From Chloroflexota bacterium (GTDB taxonomy: Bacteria; Chloroflexota; UBA11872; VXNJ01), in the NCBI GenBank assembly GCA_026707405.1, contig JAPOWW010000004.1, positions 401,181-465,180 of the forward strand: a stretch of DNA of 64,000 bases. The letters are read 5' to 3'. This document shows, one piece after another, positions 36,530 to 46,324 of this stretch. The notes beneath the pieces are model-generated. The model did not search any database and was not told the origin of the DNA. It saw only the letters and a program-made list of their open reading frames with translations. Positions within the stretch are counted from its first letter, which is position 1, and each line of letters opens with the position of its first letter. The position numbers and the translations under genes are program-made.

Positions 36530-37480
36530 ATGGAATTCCGAGACTATTACAAGATCCTCGGTGTCAACCGGAACGCCTCCGATGACGAAATCAAGAAGGC
36601 CTACCGGCGTCTGGCGCGCAGGTACCACCCCGACGTCAACCCCGGTGATGACACGGCCGTCGCGCGGTTCAAGGAGATAAACGAGGCCTATCAGGTTATT
36701 GGCGACGCCGAAAAGCGCGCCAAGTATGACCAGTTCGGATCGAATTGGGAGAAGTACGGTTCCTTCGACGAGGCGTTTAAGAGGGCTGGAGCGGGTAGCG
36801 CCGGCAGGAGCGCGGCCGGGGGCTTTGACTTCGCCGGTTTCGGCGGATTCAGCGATTTCTTTGAGGCGCTGTTCGGTGGCGGCGCGGCGCCCCCGGGCCA
36901 GCAAACCAGGACTGTACGAAGCCGGCGTTCAGCCGATATCGAGCACGATATCGATATCCCCCTGAGCGAGGTGATGAGCGGGACCACCCGGGCCCTGAGT
37001 CTGCGCATCCCGGAGATCGACGGCCGGGTCCGCAACCGCAGACTGGAAGTCAAAATCCCCAAGGGCGTGCGGGATGGTTCGCGAATCCGGGTTGCCGGAG
37101 AAGGTGCATACAAGTCGGACGGCCGGCGGGGCGATGTGTTTCTAAAGGTGCGAGTGCTTCCTGAAAACGGCTTCGAGCGGCGCGGTAACGACGTAGTGAC
37201 GAATCTGCCGGTGCATCTGAGCGAATCGCTGCTCGGTTCGGACGCGAGCGTCCGGAACCTCGATGGATCCGTATTGACCGTCAAGATTCCGGCGGAGACC
37301 AGCAACGGTTCGCTGCTGAGACTCCGGGGCCAAGGGCTGCCGGCGCTCAACGGATTGGAGCGCGGCGATCTGCTGGTGCGCGTCAGAGTCAAGCTCCCCA
37401 AGAACCTCAACTCGAAACAGCGGGAACTGATCTATCAATTCGGCATGAGTCGCCAAGAGCGTCCTGTCAGGCCGACCTAG
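36530..37480 (+). CDS. dnaJ: DnaJ/CbpA-type J-domain co-chaperone without zinc finger
   Basis: Stimulates DnaK ATPase. The J domain (about 1-70) has [20 protein letters not shown] and the HPD in [12 protein letters not shown] Gly/Phe-rich linker follows ([23 protein letters not shown]). The C-terminal substrate domains begin at [17 protein letters not shown]. The four CxxCxGxG zinc motifs of type I DnaJ are absent, so this is a type II (CbpA-like) protein of 316 residues. It is 23 bp after grpE. Confidence 0.94.
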   Translation: MEFRDYYKILGVNRNASDDEIKKAYRRLARRYHPDVNPGDDTAVARFKEINEAYQVIGDAEKRAKYDQFGSNWEKYGSFDEAFKRAGAGSAGRSAAGGFDFAGFGGFSDFFEALFGGGAAPPGQQTRTVRSRRSADIEHDIDIPLSEVMSGTTRALSLRIPEIDGRVRNRRLEVKIPKGVRDGSRIRVAGEGAYKSDGRRGDVFLKVRVLPENGFERRGNDVVTNLPVHLSESLLGSDASVRNLDGSVLTVKIPAETSNGSLLRLRGQGLPALNGLERGDLLVRVRVKLPKNLNSKQRELIYQFGMSRQERPVRPT

Positions 37481-37497
37481 CGCGGGGGCGATTCAGC

Positions 37498-37923
37498 GTG
37501 CCATTCAGAGATGAGTTCGATTTCGCGGAAGATTCGGAATCGCGTCCAGGTCGCTTCCGGGCGCGTGAAGATCAAGCCGACGATCCTCGAATGCCGGCAT
37601 TTTTTATAGGGGTAGTGGCGCAGATTACCGGCGCTCACCCGCAAACTCTGCGTAACTACGAACGAATCGGGCTGCTGCGGCCGGGCCGGTCTTCCGGTGA
37701 CGTGCGTATGTACTCCCGCCGCGACGTTGAACGCGTTCGCACAATTAGGCGTCTCACTCAGGATCTGGGCGTCAATCTGGCTGGCGTAGAGGTGATCTTG
37801 AACCTGACCGAGAAGCTCGAGGTTATGCAGCGACACTACGACCAGAAGTTTGACGACATGGAACGGCGGCATCGAACAGAAATCAATCGACTCAAGACCA
37901 TTCTTCGAAGGTTGACGGGCTAG
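37498..37923 (+). CDS. hspR: heat-shock repressor HspR (MerR family)
   Basis: A 141-residue DNA-binding protein. The MerR helix-turn-helix and wing are VAQITGAHPQTLRNYERIGLL...GRSSGDVRMYSRRDVERV, followed by a coiled coil (NLTEKLEVMQRHYDQKF). In Actinobacteria HspR binds HAIR boxes with DnaK as co-repressor, and its place after dnaK-grpE-dnaJ is the classic one. GTG 37498 is the first start; ATG 37591 would remove a non-conserved 31-residue N-terminal extension. Confidence 0.9.
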   Translation: MPFRDEFDFAEDSESRPGRFRAREDQADDPRMPAFFIGVVAQITGAHPQTLRNYERIGLLRPGRSSGDVRMYSRRDVERVRTIRRLTQDLGVNLAGVEVILNLTEKLEVMQRHYDQKFDDMERRHRTEINRLKTILRRLTG

Positions 37924-37958
37924 CCGGGACTTCCACCAGAAAGGCGCAAGGAATATCC

Positions 37959-40466
37959 ATGGAAGGATTTAGCCGGTTCACGGAAAAAGCTCAGGAGACG
38001 CTTTCACGCGCCCAGAGCATCATGGTCGAGATGAATCATACCCAGCTCGATCTCGAGCACATTCTGCAAGCGTTGCTTGAGCAGCCTGAATCGCTCGCCG
38101 TGCGAATACTCCAGCGTATGCGGGTAAACCCGGACTTCGTGCGAAGCCGCGTGAACCAGTTGCTCGACCGCAAGCCCAAGGTCAGATTGGATGGCGGTCC
38201 GGTCGTTACCGGGCAGGTGTATCTGACGCCGCAATCGAAGAAGCTGTTCGAAGACGCGGGTCAAGAAGCCAACAGTATGCGCGACGAATACATCGGCAAC
38301 GAGCATCTCTTCATCGCGGTTCTCTCCGCGAGATCGAGCGAGGCGCAGCGCATTCTCACCGAGCTGGGCGTGACCAAGGCAAAGATCTACTCGGCAATTA
38401 GAGACATCCGCGGGTCGCAGTCGGCCTCCGATGCTACTGCGGAGAGCAGATATCAGATCCTCGAGAAGTACAGCACCGATCTGACGGCTGCGGCCCGTCA
38501 GTCGAAACTCGATCCGGTCGTCGGACGCGATACCGAGATAACCCGGGTAATGCAGATTCTCTCGCGGCGGACCAAGAACAACCCGGCGCTGATCGGAGAG
38601 CCCGGCGTGGGCAAGACCGCGATCGTCGAAGGGCTCGCTCAGAAAATCGTAGACGGAAACGTCCCCGAGATTCTCAAGAACCGTCGAGTGCTGGCCCTGG
38701 ACATGGCCCAGCTCGTGGCGGGTTCCAAGTTCCGCGGTGAGTTCGAAGAGCGGCTCAAGGCGGTAATCCAGGAAATCGTGAACTCGCGCGGCGAGATAAT
38801 TCTATTCATCGACGAGATGCACAACGTAGTCGGCACCGGCGCCGCCGAGGGCGCCATCGACGCGGCAAACATGCTCAAGCCGGCGCTCGCCCGTGGGGAG
38901 CTTCAGGCGATAGGCGCGACTACGCTCGACGAATATCGGAAGCACATCGAGAAGGACAAAGCCCTGGCGCGGCGCTTCCAGTCGATATTCGTGGGCGCGC
39001 CCAGCGTCGAAGATACGGTCAGGATCCTGCACGGTGTCAGAGACCGGTACGAGGCCCACCACAACCTGAAGATATCGGACGGCGCGCTGGAGCAGGCCGC
39101 GTATCTTTCCAACCGTTATATCTCCGACCGGTTTCTCCCTGACAAGGCGATCGATCTGATCGACGAGACCGCCGCCAAAGTGCGCATCGAGATTTACGAC
39201 ATGCCCGAGCCTCTCAGGGAGGCCGAAGCGATGATCCGGCAACTGAGACTCGACGAAGAGACCGCTTGGCGGGAGCGCGATTACGAACGGGCCGCGAATT
39301 TCAAGTCGGAGCTGCTCAAGCTTGAAGAGAAGCTCGACAATGCCCGCTCCGATTGGCTGTCGGAGAAGGACCTAGACGAAGTTGTCGACGAAGACGAAAT
39401 CGCCGCGGTCGTTGCAAGCATTACCGGCATCCCCGTTACCAACATGCTCGAGGAAGAGAGTGACAAGCTGCTGCGGATGGAATCGACCATCCATGAGCGG
39501 ATTGTCGGGCAGCACGAGGCGGTCACGGCCGTAGCCGACGCGTTGCGCAGGTCCAGATCGGGCCTTGCCGATCCCAACCGGCCAATGGGGTCATTTCTGT
39601 TCCTCGGGCCGACCGGAGTAGGCAAGACGGAGCTCGCCCGGCAGCTTGCCGCGTTTATGTTCGACGATGAAAACGCCATCGTTCGCGTGGACATGTCCGA
39701 GTATGGCGAGCGGCACACGGTCAGCCGTATGGTGGGAGCGCCGCCGGGTTATGTGGGCTACGACGAAGGCGGACAGCTTTCGGAGATTGTACGCAGGCGT
39801 CCCTATCAGGTCGTGCTGTTCGACGAAATCGAGAAGGCCCATCCGGAGGTCTTGAACGTCCTCCTGCAGATTCTGGACGAAGGCCGGTTGACCGACGGAC
39901 AGGGGCACACCGTCGACTTTCGTAACACGATCGTCATTATGACTTCGAACGTCGGGGCTAAGGCCATAAGCAAGCAGGACAATGTCGGATTTCGCCCGCG
40001 ACCGGCTGACGCCAGCGCCGAGGAGGCCGACGAACGCGAGTACAGGGACATGAAGGCTCGTTTGATGGAGCAGCTTCGGCGAAGCTTCAGGCCTGAGTTC
40101 TTGAACCGAATCGATGAGACGATTATCTTCCGGTCCCTGACCAGGGACGAGGTGAAGCGGATCGTGGATATCCTGATTGGCGATCTGCGCGAGCGGCTCG
40201 TGGAGCGCAAGGTCGGACTGCGCGTTACTGACGCCGCTAAGGATCGCCTCCTGTCGCTCGGCTGGGACCCCAACTACGGCGCGCGCCCGCTGCGACGTAC
40301 TATCCAGCGGGAAGTCGAGAATCGCGTAGCCAAGCTCATCCTCGAAGATCGCTGCCCCCAAGGATGCCAGGTCGAAGTGGATGCCCAGGACGGCGAGGTC
40401 GTCGTCGAGCCTCGTGATGGAATCGAAATGGACACGGAGAAGGTCGCGGTCGAAGCGGGAATCTAG
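37959..40466 (+). CDS. clpC: ClpC-like Hsp100 AAA+ ATPase
   Basis: An unfoldase of 835 residues. The N domain (1-145) has the paired Clp repeats. D1 has [16 protein letters not shown] and [20 protein letters not shown]2 has [15 protein letters not shown] and [14 protein letters not shown]. The middle region (about 410-490) is short with a UVR-like [24 protein letters not shown], unlike the long coiled coil of ClpB. A VGF tripeptide (KQDNVGFRP) is in the ClpP-docking loop position. These mark it as ClpC, a partner of ClpP, although its operon place is usual for clpB in HspR regulons. Confidence 0.92.
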   Translation: MEGFSRFTEKAQETLSRAQSIMVEMNHTQLDLEHILQALLEQPESLAVRILQRMRVNPDFVRSRVNQLLDRKPKVRLDGGPVVTGQVYLTPQSKKLFEDAGQEANSMRDEYIGNEHLFIAVLSARSSEAQRILTELGVTKAKIYSAIRDIRGSQSASDATAESRYQILEKYSTDLTAAARQSKLDPVVGRDTEITRVMQILSRRTKNNPALIGEPGVGKTAIVEGLAQKIVDGNVPEILKNRRVLALDMAQLVAGSKFRGEFEERLKAVIQEIVNSRGEIILFIDEMHNVVGTGAAEGAIDAANMLKPALARGELQAIGATTLDEYRKHIEKDKALARRFQSIFVGAPSVEDTVRILHGVRDRYEAHHNLKISDGALEQAAYLSNRYISDRFLPDKAIDLIDETAAKVRIEIYDMPEPLREAEAMIRQLRLDEETAWRERDYERAANFKSELLKLEEKLDNARSDWLSEKDLDEVVDEDEIAAVVASITGIPVTNMLEEESDKLLRMESTIHERIVGQHEAVTAVADALRRSRSGLADPNRPMGSFLFLGPTGVGKTELARQLAAFMFDDENAIVRVDMSEYGERHTVSRMVGAPPGYVGYDEGGQLSEIVRRRPYQVVLFDEIEKAHPEVLNVLLQILDEGRLTDGQGHTVDFRNTIVIMTSNVGAKAISKQDNVGFRPRPADASAEEADEREYRDMKARLMEQLRRSFRPEFLNRIDETIIFRSLTRDEVKRIVDILIGDLRERLVERKVGLRVTDAAKDRLLSLGWDPNYGARPLRRTIQREVENRVAKLILEDRCPQGCQVEVDAQDGEVVVEPRDGIEMDTEKVAVEAGI

Positions 40467-40601
40467 CGGTCCGCCGGACTAGCCAACGAGTGGCGGAGCC
40501 GCCCGCGGCTTCCGGGACGTTTCGTGTCGTGCACGGTTGGCCGATAATATGGGCTGGAGCATCAACTCTCTGATGCCTGTGAAGATGATAGGGGGCCGCC
40601 A

Positions 40602-41858
40602 GTGCCAGTTTTAGCCATTAACGGCGGGACTCCCGTCCGTGAGCGATCATTTCATCCCTGGCCTGTCCCGGATCAGTCCGATGCCGACGCCGTCGCGGCC
40701 GCCGTGCTCAGCGGTGAGTGGAGTCACGTCACCGGTCCAAACCTGCGTGCGTTCGAGCGGGAGTTTGCCGATCTCCAGGGAGCCAGATTCGGTATAACGT
40801 GCAACGGCGGAACCACCGCGCTCGAAATCGCCCTGCGGGCCGTGGGAGCGGGCGTCGGGGGTGAAGTTATCGTTCCCACCTACACCTTCGTCGCGACGGC
40901 CGTCGCGGTGCTGCGTGCCGGCCTGACGCCTGTGTTTTGTGACGTTGAGGAAGACACCTTCAACATCGACGTAACCTCGGCTGAAGCCTGCGTTACGGAC
41001 CGCACCCGGGCGGTAATGCCCGTCCATTACGGTGGCCGTGCCGTCGACATGGATGCCGTCTACGGTCTGGCGGCCAAACACGACCTCAAGATCGTCGAAG
41101 ATGCGTGCCACGGATGGGGCGCGAGCTGGCGAAACCGGGGATTGGGCTCGCTGGGAGATGCGGCCGGATTCAGCTTCCAGGCGAGCAAGAACCTCACCAG
41201 CGGCGAGGGGGGATTCGTAACGGCCAACGACGAAGAGATTGCCGATATCGCCAGCCGGATTCGTCACGGCGGGGACGGCGAGAAAGCCGGACGACCAGTA
41301 GTTTTCCCCGGCAATTTCCGAATGAGCGAGATTCAGGCGGCGCTCCTGCGCAGCCAGATGCCACGTCTGCCGGAACAGAACCGGGTACGCATGGAGAATG
41401 CCGAAGACCTGACCGACCGCCTCTCGGAAATAGACGGCATCCGCGTCCTGAAGCGCGACCCTGACGTCACCAAGTCCTCGATCCACGTATATCTCGCCCG
41501 GTTCGTCTCCGATGAATTCGAAGGACTCTCACGCGATTCCTTCATCGAGGCCGTCAACGCGGAAGGCATCCCCATTCGTGCCGGGTACAAAGCGCCGCTT
41601 CAGGAGTACGAGCTCTTCTCTCGCGGAATCGAGTCCTTTCAGGGCGGAAACGGGTACTCAAATTGGACGCCGGTCGAAAGCGTCGACTATTCGAAGATGG
41701 AGACTCCTGTCGCCCGACGCCTTTGCATCGAAGAAGTCATCACCCTTTCGCAGCCCGTCTTTCTGGGACCCCGCTCGGATATGGACTCCATCGTCGAGGC
41801 GATTGCAAAGGTCCGCGAGAACGTGGGCGAGCTGATAGGCGCGCGCGCCGCTTCCTAG
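40602..41858 (+). CDS. DegT/DnrJ/EryC1/StrS family aminotransferase
   Basis: A PLP-dependent sugar aminotransferase-like enzyme, 418 residues. The opening AINGGTPVRERSFHPWPV is typical. The substrate loop is GGEVIVPTYTFVATAVAVLRAG, the cofactor contact VEDACHGWGASW, and the PLP lysine in GFSFQASKNLTSGEGG. GTG 40602 has AGGGGG about 8 bp upstream. Members make amino sugars for polysaccharides or antibiotics, and some have lost transamination. No sugar-nucleotide genes are adjacent, so the role is open. Confidence 0.9.
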   Translation: MPVLAINGGTPVRERSFHPWPVPDQSDADAVAAAVLSGEWSHVTGPNLRAFEREFADLQGARFGITCNGGTTALEIALRAVGAGVGGEVIVPTYTFVATAVAVLRAGLTPVFCDVEEDTFNIDVTSAEACVTDRTRAVMPVHYGGRAVDMDAVYGLAAKHDLKIVEDACHGWGASWRNRGLGSLGDAAGFSFQASKNLTSGEGGFVTANDEEIADIASRIRHGGDGEKAGRPVVFPGNFRMSEIQAALLRSQMPRLPEQNRVRMENAEDLTDRLSEIDGIRVLKRDPDVTKSSIHVYLARFVSDEFEGLSRDSFIEAVNAEGIPIRAGYKAPLQEYELFSRGIESFQGGNGYSNWTPVESVDYSKMETPVARRLCIEEVITLSQPVFLGPRSDMDSIVEAIAKVRENVGELIGARAAS

Positions 41859-41986
41859 AGTGTTTGGCGCGACTGGGCGGTCTGGACGGGGCTGATTCAG
41901 GACCCGTCTCATTTCTTCATATGGCGATTGTCTGGACGATTCAAACGCCGGCCAACGTCGAAATGGACTAGACGGGCTCTCATACG

Positions 41987-42460
41987 ATGTCGGACGGCCT
42001 GAAGCTCAGGAAGGCTCACCAAGGCGACAACGAGTTCGCGTACCAGGTAAAGCGTGCTGCGTTCAAGGACTACGCGGAGCAGGCATGGGGTTGGGACGAG
42101 GACAGCCAACGAGTGCTTCACGAACGGCGATTTGCGGAGCAGGACTACCGCGTCATAAGTCTGGACGGCAGAGACGTCAGGATCATATCGGTTGCCGTGA
42201 AGCCTGACTGTCTGTTTGTCAACCAGTTGCATGTCTTGCCTGAGCGCCAGGGGCAAGGGATTGGCCGGACGTGCATGTTGATGGTCATCGACGAAGGGAG
42301 TAAGTTGGGCTTGCCCGTGAGGCTTCAAGTGCTGAAAGTGAATCCCCGGGCGTTGGCGTTTTACGAAAGGCTCGGCTTTGCGATCACGGGCGATACGGAC
42401 ACTCACTTTCTGATGCAGAGTATGCGACTCCATGAAAGCTCACCCGAAGGACTGGACTAA
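41987..42460 (+). CDS. GNAT-family N-acetyltransferase
   Basis: 157 residues with the GNAT acetyl-CoA-binding motif A: FVNQLHVLPERQGQGIGRTCM (QGQGIG). Motif B, RLQVLKVNPRALAFYERLGF, follows. ITGDTDTHFLMQSM is the usual ending. The substrate is unknown. It overlaps the next gene's longest frame by 29 bp. Confidence 0.88.
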   Translation: MSDGLKLRKAHQGDNEFAYQVKRAAFKDYAEQAWGWDEDSQRVLHERRFAEQDYRVISLDGRDVRIISVAVKPDCLFVNQLHVLPERQGQGIGRTCMLMVIDEGSKLGLPVRLQVLKVNPRALAFYERLGFAITGDTDTHFLMQSMRLHESSPEGLD

Positions 42461-43637
42461 CTTGAATAATGCGCTTTGGACCTACCCGTGGGACTTGGTT
42501 GACGAGGGTATCGAGCGGGTTCTCGGCAACGTTCGCGACGTTGCCGGCTGCAACGCGGTAAGCGTCGCTTCGGCATACCACAATTTCAAGCAGCTTCGCC
42601 CACACGCTGCCGCCGGACAGAAGATTTACATCGGTGAGGGTGGAGTGGTCTATTTCCGTCACGATCCTTCCCGCTACGGTCGAATCTCTCCTGTGGCCTC
42701 CTCGATCTTGGATGATACCGACGTATTTCGCGAGCTTTGCGACGGGCGGGATAGCCATCAGCTAGATGTCAACGCCTGGACCGTCATAATGCACAACACC
42801 CGCCTTGCGTCGACCTATCCGGACGCCGCCACCCGAACTGCCCACGGCGACCCCAGCCCCCACTTGCTTTGCCCCGCGCATCAAGATTCCCGCGAGTTCG
42901 CAGTCGCCCTCTGCGCCGACCTGGCGCACAACTACGACCTGAGGATCATCGAGCTTGAGGCGATAGGGTTTCTGGGATTCGAGCACGGTTATCACCACGA
43001 CAAGATCGGCGCGCCCCTCGGCGAATGGGGCAGCTATCTGCTGGGGATTTGCCTTTGCGACAGCTGCATCGAGCGGGCGAAGGCCGAGGGTGTCGACGCC
43101 GACAGGGTCAAGTCGCTGGTGCGGGCCGAACTCGATGGAATCTACCATGGCGACGCCGACGTTCCGCCTGATATCTCGAAGACGGACGGACTGGCGGCGT
43201 GGGAACGGGACGAGCCTGACTTCGCCCGGTACATGAAAGCCGGCGAGAACACTGTCGCTTCTCTCGTCGACGATGTCGCGGACGCTTGCGCCGGATCGGG
43301 CACGAAGATCGTCATTCAAGGAGAAGCGTGGGAGCAGTTCCTGAGCCTAGAGACCATGGCTACTATCGTTTCAAACATCGATGGACTGATGGTCAGCGGC
43401 TACGATCTGACCGCCGATGAAGCAGAGCAGCTTATGAAGCGAAGCCGGGAATACGTCGGTGACAAGGAGCTGATCGTCGGCATTCAGGCTCACTATCCTG
43501 AAATCCCAAGCTCGGACGAGTGGCGCGCCAAGGTGCGCGCGTGTATAGAAAACGGGGCCACAGGCCTGAATTTCTATAACTACGGCATCAGCACCATGAG
43601 TCAGTTGCGGGGCGTGGGCGCGGTTCTCGGCGATTAG
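42432..43637 (+). CDS. conserved TIM-barrel-like hypothetical (glycoside-hydrolase-like)
   Basis: 401 residues of no firm family. ALWTYPWDLVDEGIERVL...AGCNAVSVASAYHNF at the N terminus, IIELEAIGFLGFEHGYHHDK in the middle and VGIQAHYPEIPSSDEWRAKV near the end have the strand-loop pattern of glycoside-hydrolase TIM barrels. A compact CLCDSCIERAKAEGVDADRV motif (C-x-C-x2-C) could bind a metal. TTG 42462, just after the GNAT stop, is an alternative start that removes only ten residues. Function is unknown; carbohydrate handling is a guess. Confidence 0.7.
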   Translation: MKAHPKDWTNLNNALWTYPWDLVDEGIERVLGNVRDVAGCNAVSVASAYHNFKQLRPHAAAGQKIYIGEGGVVYFRHDPSRYGRISPVASSILDDTDVFRELCDGRDSHQLDVNAWTVIMHNTRLASTYPDAATRTAHGDPSPHLLCPAHQDSREFAVALCADLAHNYDLRIIELEAIGFLGFEHGYHHDKIGAPLGEWGSYLLGICLCDSCIERAKAEGVDADRVKSLVRAELDGIYHGDADVPPDISKTDGLAAWERDEPDFARYMKAGENTVASLVDDVADACAGSGTKIVIQGEAWEQFLSLETMATIVSNIDGLMVSGYDLTADEAEQLMKRSREYVGDKELIVGIQAHYPEIPSSDEWRAKVRACIENGATGLNFYNYGISTMSQLRGVGAVLGD

Positions 43638-43722
43638 GCATGGCGCGCTTCGTCCAGGTTTAGCCGGGCGTTGAGCGAAAGTGGAAGTGGATTGGCGGGC
43701 GGCTCCCTTTTGATTTTTGGAG

Positions 43723-43745
43723 TTCTGACACCCTCGGTGTCAGAA
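43723..43745. promoter_or_regulatory. 10-bp-stem palindrome upstream of osmC
   Basis: TTCTGACACC (43723-43732), CTC, GGTGTCAGAA (43736-43745): a perfect inverted repeat with a 3-nt loop and no T-run after it. It lies 40 bp ahead of the OsmC start and could be an operator of a redox or peroxide regulator, or an end-of-message hairpin for the upstream gene. Confidence 0.5.
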
Positions 43746-43785
43746 TCTCGTGGGGATTCGACACGAGACTCCTAGGAGGAAAAGC

Positions 43786-44229
43786 GTGGCAGACATAGTC
43801 AGGCGCGCGGAAGCGCGATGGAATGGCAACCTGATCGAGGGCGGCGGCTCGTTCACCGTAGGCAGCGGCGCCCTTGGCGACCAGGACATAAGCTGGGGCG
43901 CTCGGACCGAAGCGCCGGGCGGCAACACCAGCCCGGAGGAATTGATAGCGGCCTCGCACGCAAGTTGCTACGCGATGGCTTTCTCGCACACGCTGGCGGA
44001 AGCCGGAAGCCCGGCCGAATCGCTAACGGTTTCTGCTGAGGTGTCGTTCGTTCCGATCCCGGAAGGCGGCTTCCGTGTAGGTTCCAGCAATCTCACCGTC
44101 AGCGGCAATGTGCCGGGAATCGACCAGGCGCAGTTCGAGGACCTCGCCGCGCAAGGCGAGGCGGGCTGCCCGATTTCCAACGCGCTGCGCGGCAACGTCG
44201 AGATATCGCTGAGCGCTACGCTGGAGTAG
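43786..44229 (+). CDS. OsmC/Ohr-family peroxiredoxin
   Basis: Detoxifies organic hydroperoxides. GTG 43786 follows a strong AGGAGG (43774-43779). The first catalytic cysteine is in ELIAASHASCYAMAFSHTL and the second in GEAGCPISNAL, the two-Cys arrangement of OsmC. Length is 147 residues. It ends at a strong terminator (44278-44310) and is monocistronic. Confidence 0.9.
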   Translation: MADIVRRAEARWNGNLIEGGGSFTVGSGALGDQDISWGARTEAPGGNTSPEELIAASHASCYAMAFSHTLAEAGSPAESLTVSAEVSFVPIPEGGFRVGSSNLTVSGNVPGIDQAQFEDLAAQGEAGCPISNALRGNVEISLSATLE

Positions 44230-44557
44230 CGATCGGCTTACGGGCAGGTTAACGACCTGACCGACGGTATCGATAGAGCGGTCGTCGACAATATGCCGAC
44301 GACCGCTTTTCCGTCTCTATCCGACTTGTCTTGGGACTCCGAATTCCTTGGAACCTGGCCGAAGTTGTGGCCTTCTGATCGAAGAAACTTGAATTGACCG
44401 TGGCGACGGTTTTGGAAATAGGAGTCGCCGGTGTCGGGGATAATCTCTCTATAGTTTGGAGCGGCGGCAGCGGAGCGTGGAATCGTTCTCGGTGCCAAAG
44501 CATCTTGGGATAGCAAACCTTCGTGACTGACTTCATAAGAGGCGGAGTGGTTTCGGA
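44230..44557. other. 328-bp intergenic region between osmC and fabZ
   Basis: It holds the osmC terminator at 44278-44310. The rest (44311-44557) shows no convincing gene, tRNA or repeat. A CTATAGTTTGG near 44450 could be part of the fabZ promoter, but no paired -35 is evident. Confidence 0.5.
44278..44310 (+). terminator. intrinsic terminator of osmC
   Basis: GCGGTCGTCG (44278-44287), a 9-nt loop, CGACGACCGC (44297-44306), then TTTT. The 10-bp stem is perfect. Confidence 0.85.
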
Positions 44558-45040
44558 ATGACCTCCAACGGAAACGGCTCGGAGTCTGGACCCGTGTTGG
44601 ACAAGAACGGCGTCGAAGCCGTCTTGCCCCACCGCGATCCCTTTCTGTTGATCGACGAGGTCCGCGAGCTGGATCCCGGTAAGCGTGCGGTGGCGGTCAA
44701 GTACGTGCGCGAGGACGAACCGTTCTTTCGCGGGCATTTTCCGGGCCGGCCGGTAATGCCTGGCGTCCTCATTACCGAATCCCTGGCTCAGACCGGCGCT
44801 TGTGCACTACTCAGTCTTGAACAATATCGAGGCCGGGTGCCGCTGTTTGCCGGAATCGACCGTATGCGATTTCGAAGACCCGTTGTCCCGGGAGACCTAT
44901 TAGTGCTCGAAGTTACGGTTGATCGCTTGCGACGGCGAATTGGGAAAGGGACGGCGATTGCGAAAGTAGGCAACGAAGTCGCGGCCGAGGGGACGTTGAC
45001 CTTCGCCATCGCCAACACGGACGAGGTCGCGGGGTTCTGA
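44558..45040 (+). CDS. fabZ: 3-hydroxyacyl-[ACP] dehydratase
   Basis: Dehydrates 3-hydroxyacyl-ACP in fatty-acid elongation. The hot-dog fold has VLPHRDPFLLIDEV, the catalytic histidine in FFRGHFPGRPVMPGVL, and the paired acid region LITESLAQTGA. Length is 160 residues. No other fab gene is adjacent, but an enoyl reductase-like SDR is at 23642. The stop is within CTGA at 45037-45040, where the next gene may start at CTG. Confidence 0.94.
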   Translation: MTSNGNGSESGPVLDKNGVEAVLPHRDPFLLIDEVRELDPGKRAVAVKYVREDEPFFRGHFPGRPVMPGVLITESLAQTGACALLSLEQYRGRVPLFAGIDRMRFRRPVVPGDLLVLEVTVDRLRRRIGKGTAIAKVGNEVAAEGTLTFAIANTDEVAGF

Positions 45041-45096
45041 AAGAGTCACTGGCTCAACGCACGAGAGACGCAGGCACGACCGCGGCATGTCGCCTC

Positions 45097-46170
45097 TTGC
45101 GGGTCTTCTTTCGACATGCCGAGCGGGCGCCCTTCGACACGCGGAACGCTCCGTCGTCGGTGCTGATCGTGAAACCGTGCAGCATTGGGGATGTCCTCCT
45201 CGCGACGCCGCTGTTCAGGGCATTGCGTGTAGGTCTGCCCGGCGCGAAGCTCTCGCTGGCCGTCGGAACCTGGTCCAAGGTGGCCGTGGCCAATAACCCC
45301 GACTTGGACGAGATCGTCGACTGCGCCGACATCGGGCTGCCAAGAAAATATGAGCTTGGCTCGTATCTGGCGTTTGCCGGCAGGCTTCGGGCCCGCGGGT
45401 TTGACGCGGCCTTTGTCGCAGACCGGTCGCCGATGATGACTCTTCTGCCTTTTCTGGCGGGAATTCCGATTCGCATTGGACTTGACAGCCGTGGCAGGGG
45501 GTTTTCCCTAACTACCAAGGTGGCGGTCAAGGAAGACTCTCATGAGAGCGAGCTTTATCTGGATCTTGCCCGTGCCGCCGGTCTTGGTGTAAGCCAAACG
45601 ACACCGAGGTTCTTTCCAGCTTCGGACGATCTTTCGGCGGCTGAACGGATCTTCCAGGAATGGGGACTCGAGCGCGGCTCGGTCCTGGTCGCGGCTCCCG
45701 GCGGCGGTTCGAATCCCGGCGGGAGGCATCTCGGGAAACGATGGCAACCCGCCTGTTTCGCTCAGGTGGCGGACCGGCTTGCCAAGCGGTCGGGATTGCG
45801 GACGGTGCTCGTCGGTCGGGAAAGCGACGCCGAACCCGCGCGGGCGATGTCGAGCTTGATGCGCGAAGCGGTGATCAACCTGGTTGGGCAGACGTCGTTC
45901 GGGCAGCTGGGCGCGATCCTGCGGCTCGCGTCGGCGTACGTGGGCAACGATTCCGCCCCCTCTCATCTGGCCGCGGCGACGGGCATCCCGACCGCGACTG
46001 TTTTCGTCGAGTCTGATGTCAAACGGTTCAGCCCGGTCGGCCCAAAGTCGCTGGCCACGCAGGCGGGAAATGCCCGAGAGACGGTTGATGCTGTCGTCGA
46101 TGGGCTCACGCGACTGATGGCCGTTGAGGGGCGCTCAGCCATGCGGCGGCGTCCTGACGCCGGATCCTAG
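45097..46170 (+). CDS. glycosyltransferase family 9 (heptosyltransferase-like)
   Basis: A GT-B transferase for a surface glycan, 357 residues from TTG 45097. It shows SVLIVKPCSIGDVLLATPLFRAL (acceptor side), AAPGGGSNPGGRHLGKRW and the donor-side GQTSFGQLGAILRLASAYVGNDSAPSHLAAA. ADP-heptose is the usual donor in Gram-negatives; here the donor is unknown. The frame extends upstream to a CTG at 45037 that overlaps the fabZ stop (CTGA), a possible longer start. Confidence 0.87.
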   Translation: MRVFFRHAERAPFDTRNAPSSVLIVKPCSIGDVLLATPLFRALRVGLPGAKLSLAVGTWSKVAVANNPDLDEIVDCADIGLPRKYELGSYLAFAGRLRARGFDAAFVADRSPMMTLLPFLAGIPIRIGLDSRGRGFSLTTKVAVKEDSHESELYLDLARAAGLGVSQTTPRFFPASDDLSAAERIFQEWGLERGSVLVAAPGGGSNPGGRHLGKRWQPACFAQVADRLAKRSGLRTVLVGRESDAEPARAMSSLMREAVINLVGQTSFGQLGAILRLASAYVGNDSAPSHLAAATGIPTATVFVESDVKRFSPVGPKSLATQAGNARETVDAVVDGLTRLMAVEGRSAMRRRPDAGS

Positions 46171-46204
46171 CCGCCGTTTCACGGGAGTGGCGGGTGCGCG
46201 TTGC

Positions 46205-46210
46205 TATAAT
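46205..46210 (+). promoter_or_regulatory. -10 box of the tRNA-Ser pair
   Basis: A perfect TATAAT at 46205-46210 preceded by TGC (extended -10), 13 bp before the first tRNA-Ser. No -35 match at 17 bp. Confidence 0.6.
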
Positions 46211-46222
46211 CGCGCAGGCCCC

Positions 46223-46305
46223 GGAGGGGTGGCCGAGCGGTTTAAGGCGGTGGTCTTGAAAACCACTAATCGAAAGATTCGTGGGTTCGAATCCCACCCC
46301 CTCCG
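46223..46305 (+). tRNA. tRNA-Ser (TGA)
   Basis: Acceptor GGAGGGG (46223-46229) pairs with CCCCTCC (46298-46304). The anticodon loop CTTGAAA gives TGA. A long variable arm (about 46266-46283) is the class II mark. The T arm is GTGGG-TTCGAAT-CCCAC. CCA is not encoded. Confidence 0.97.
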
Positions 46306-46324
46306 CCCGATACCGAGGCCGATT

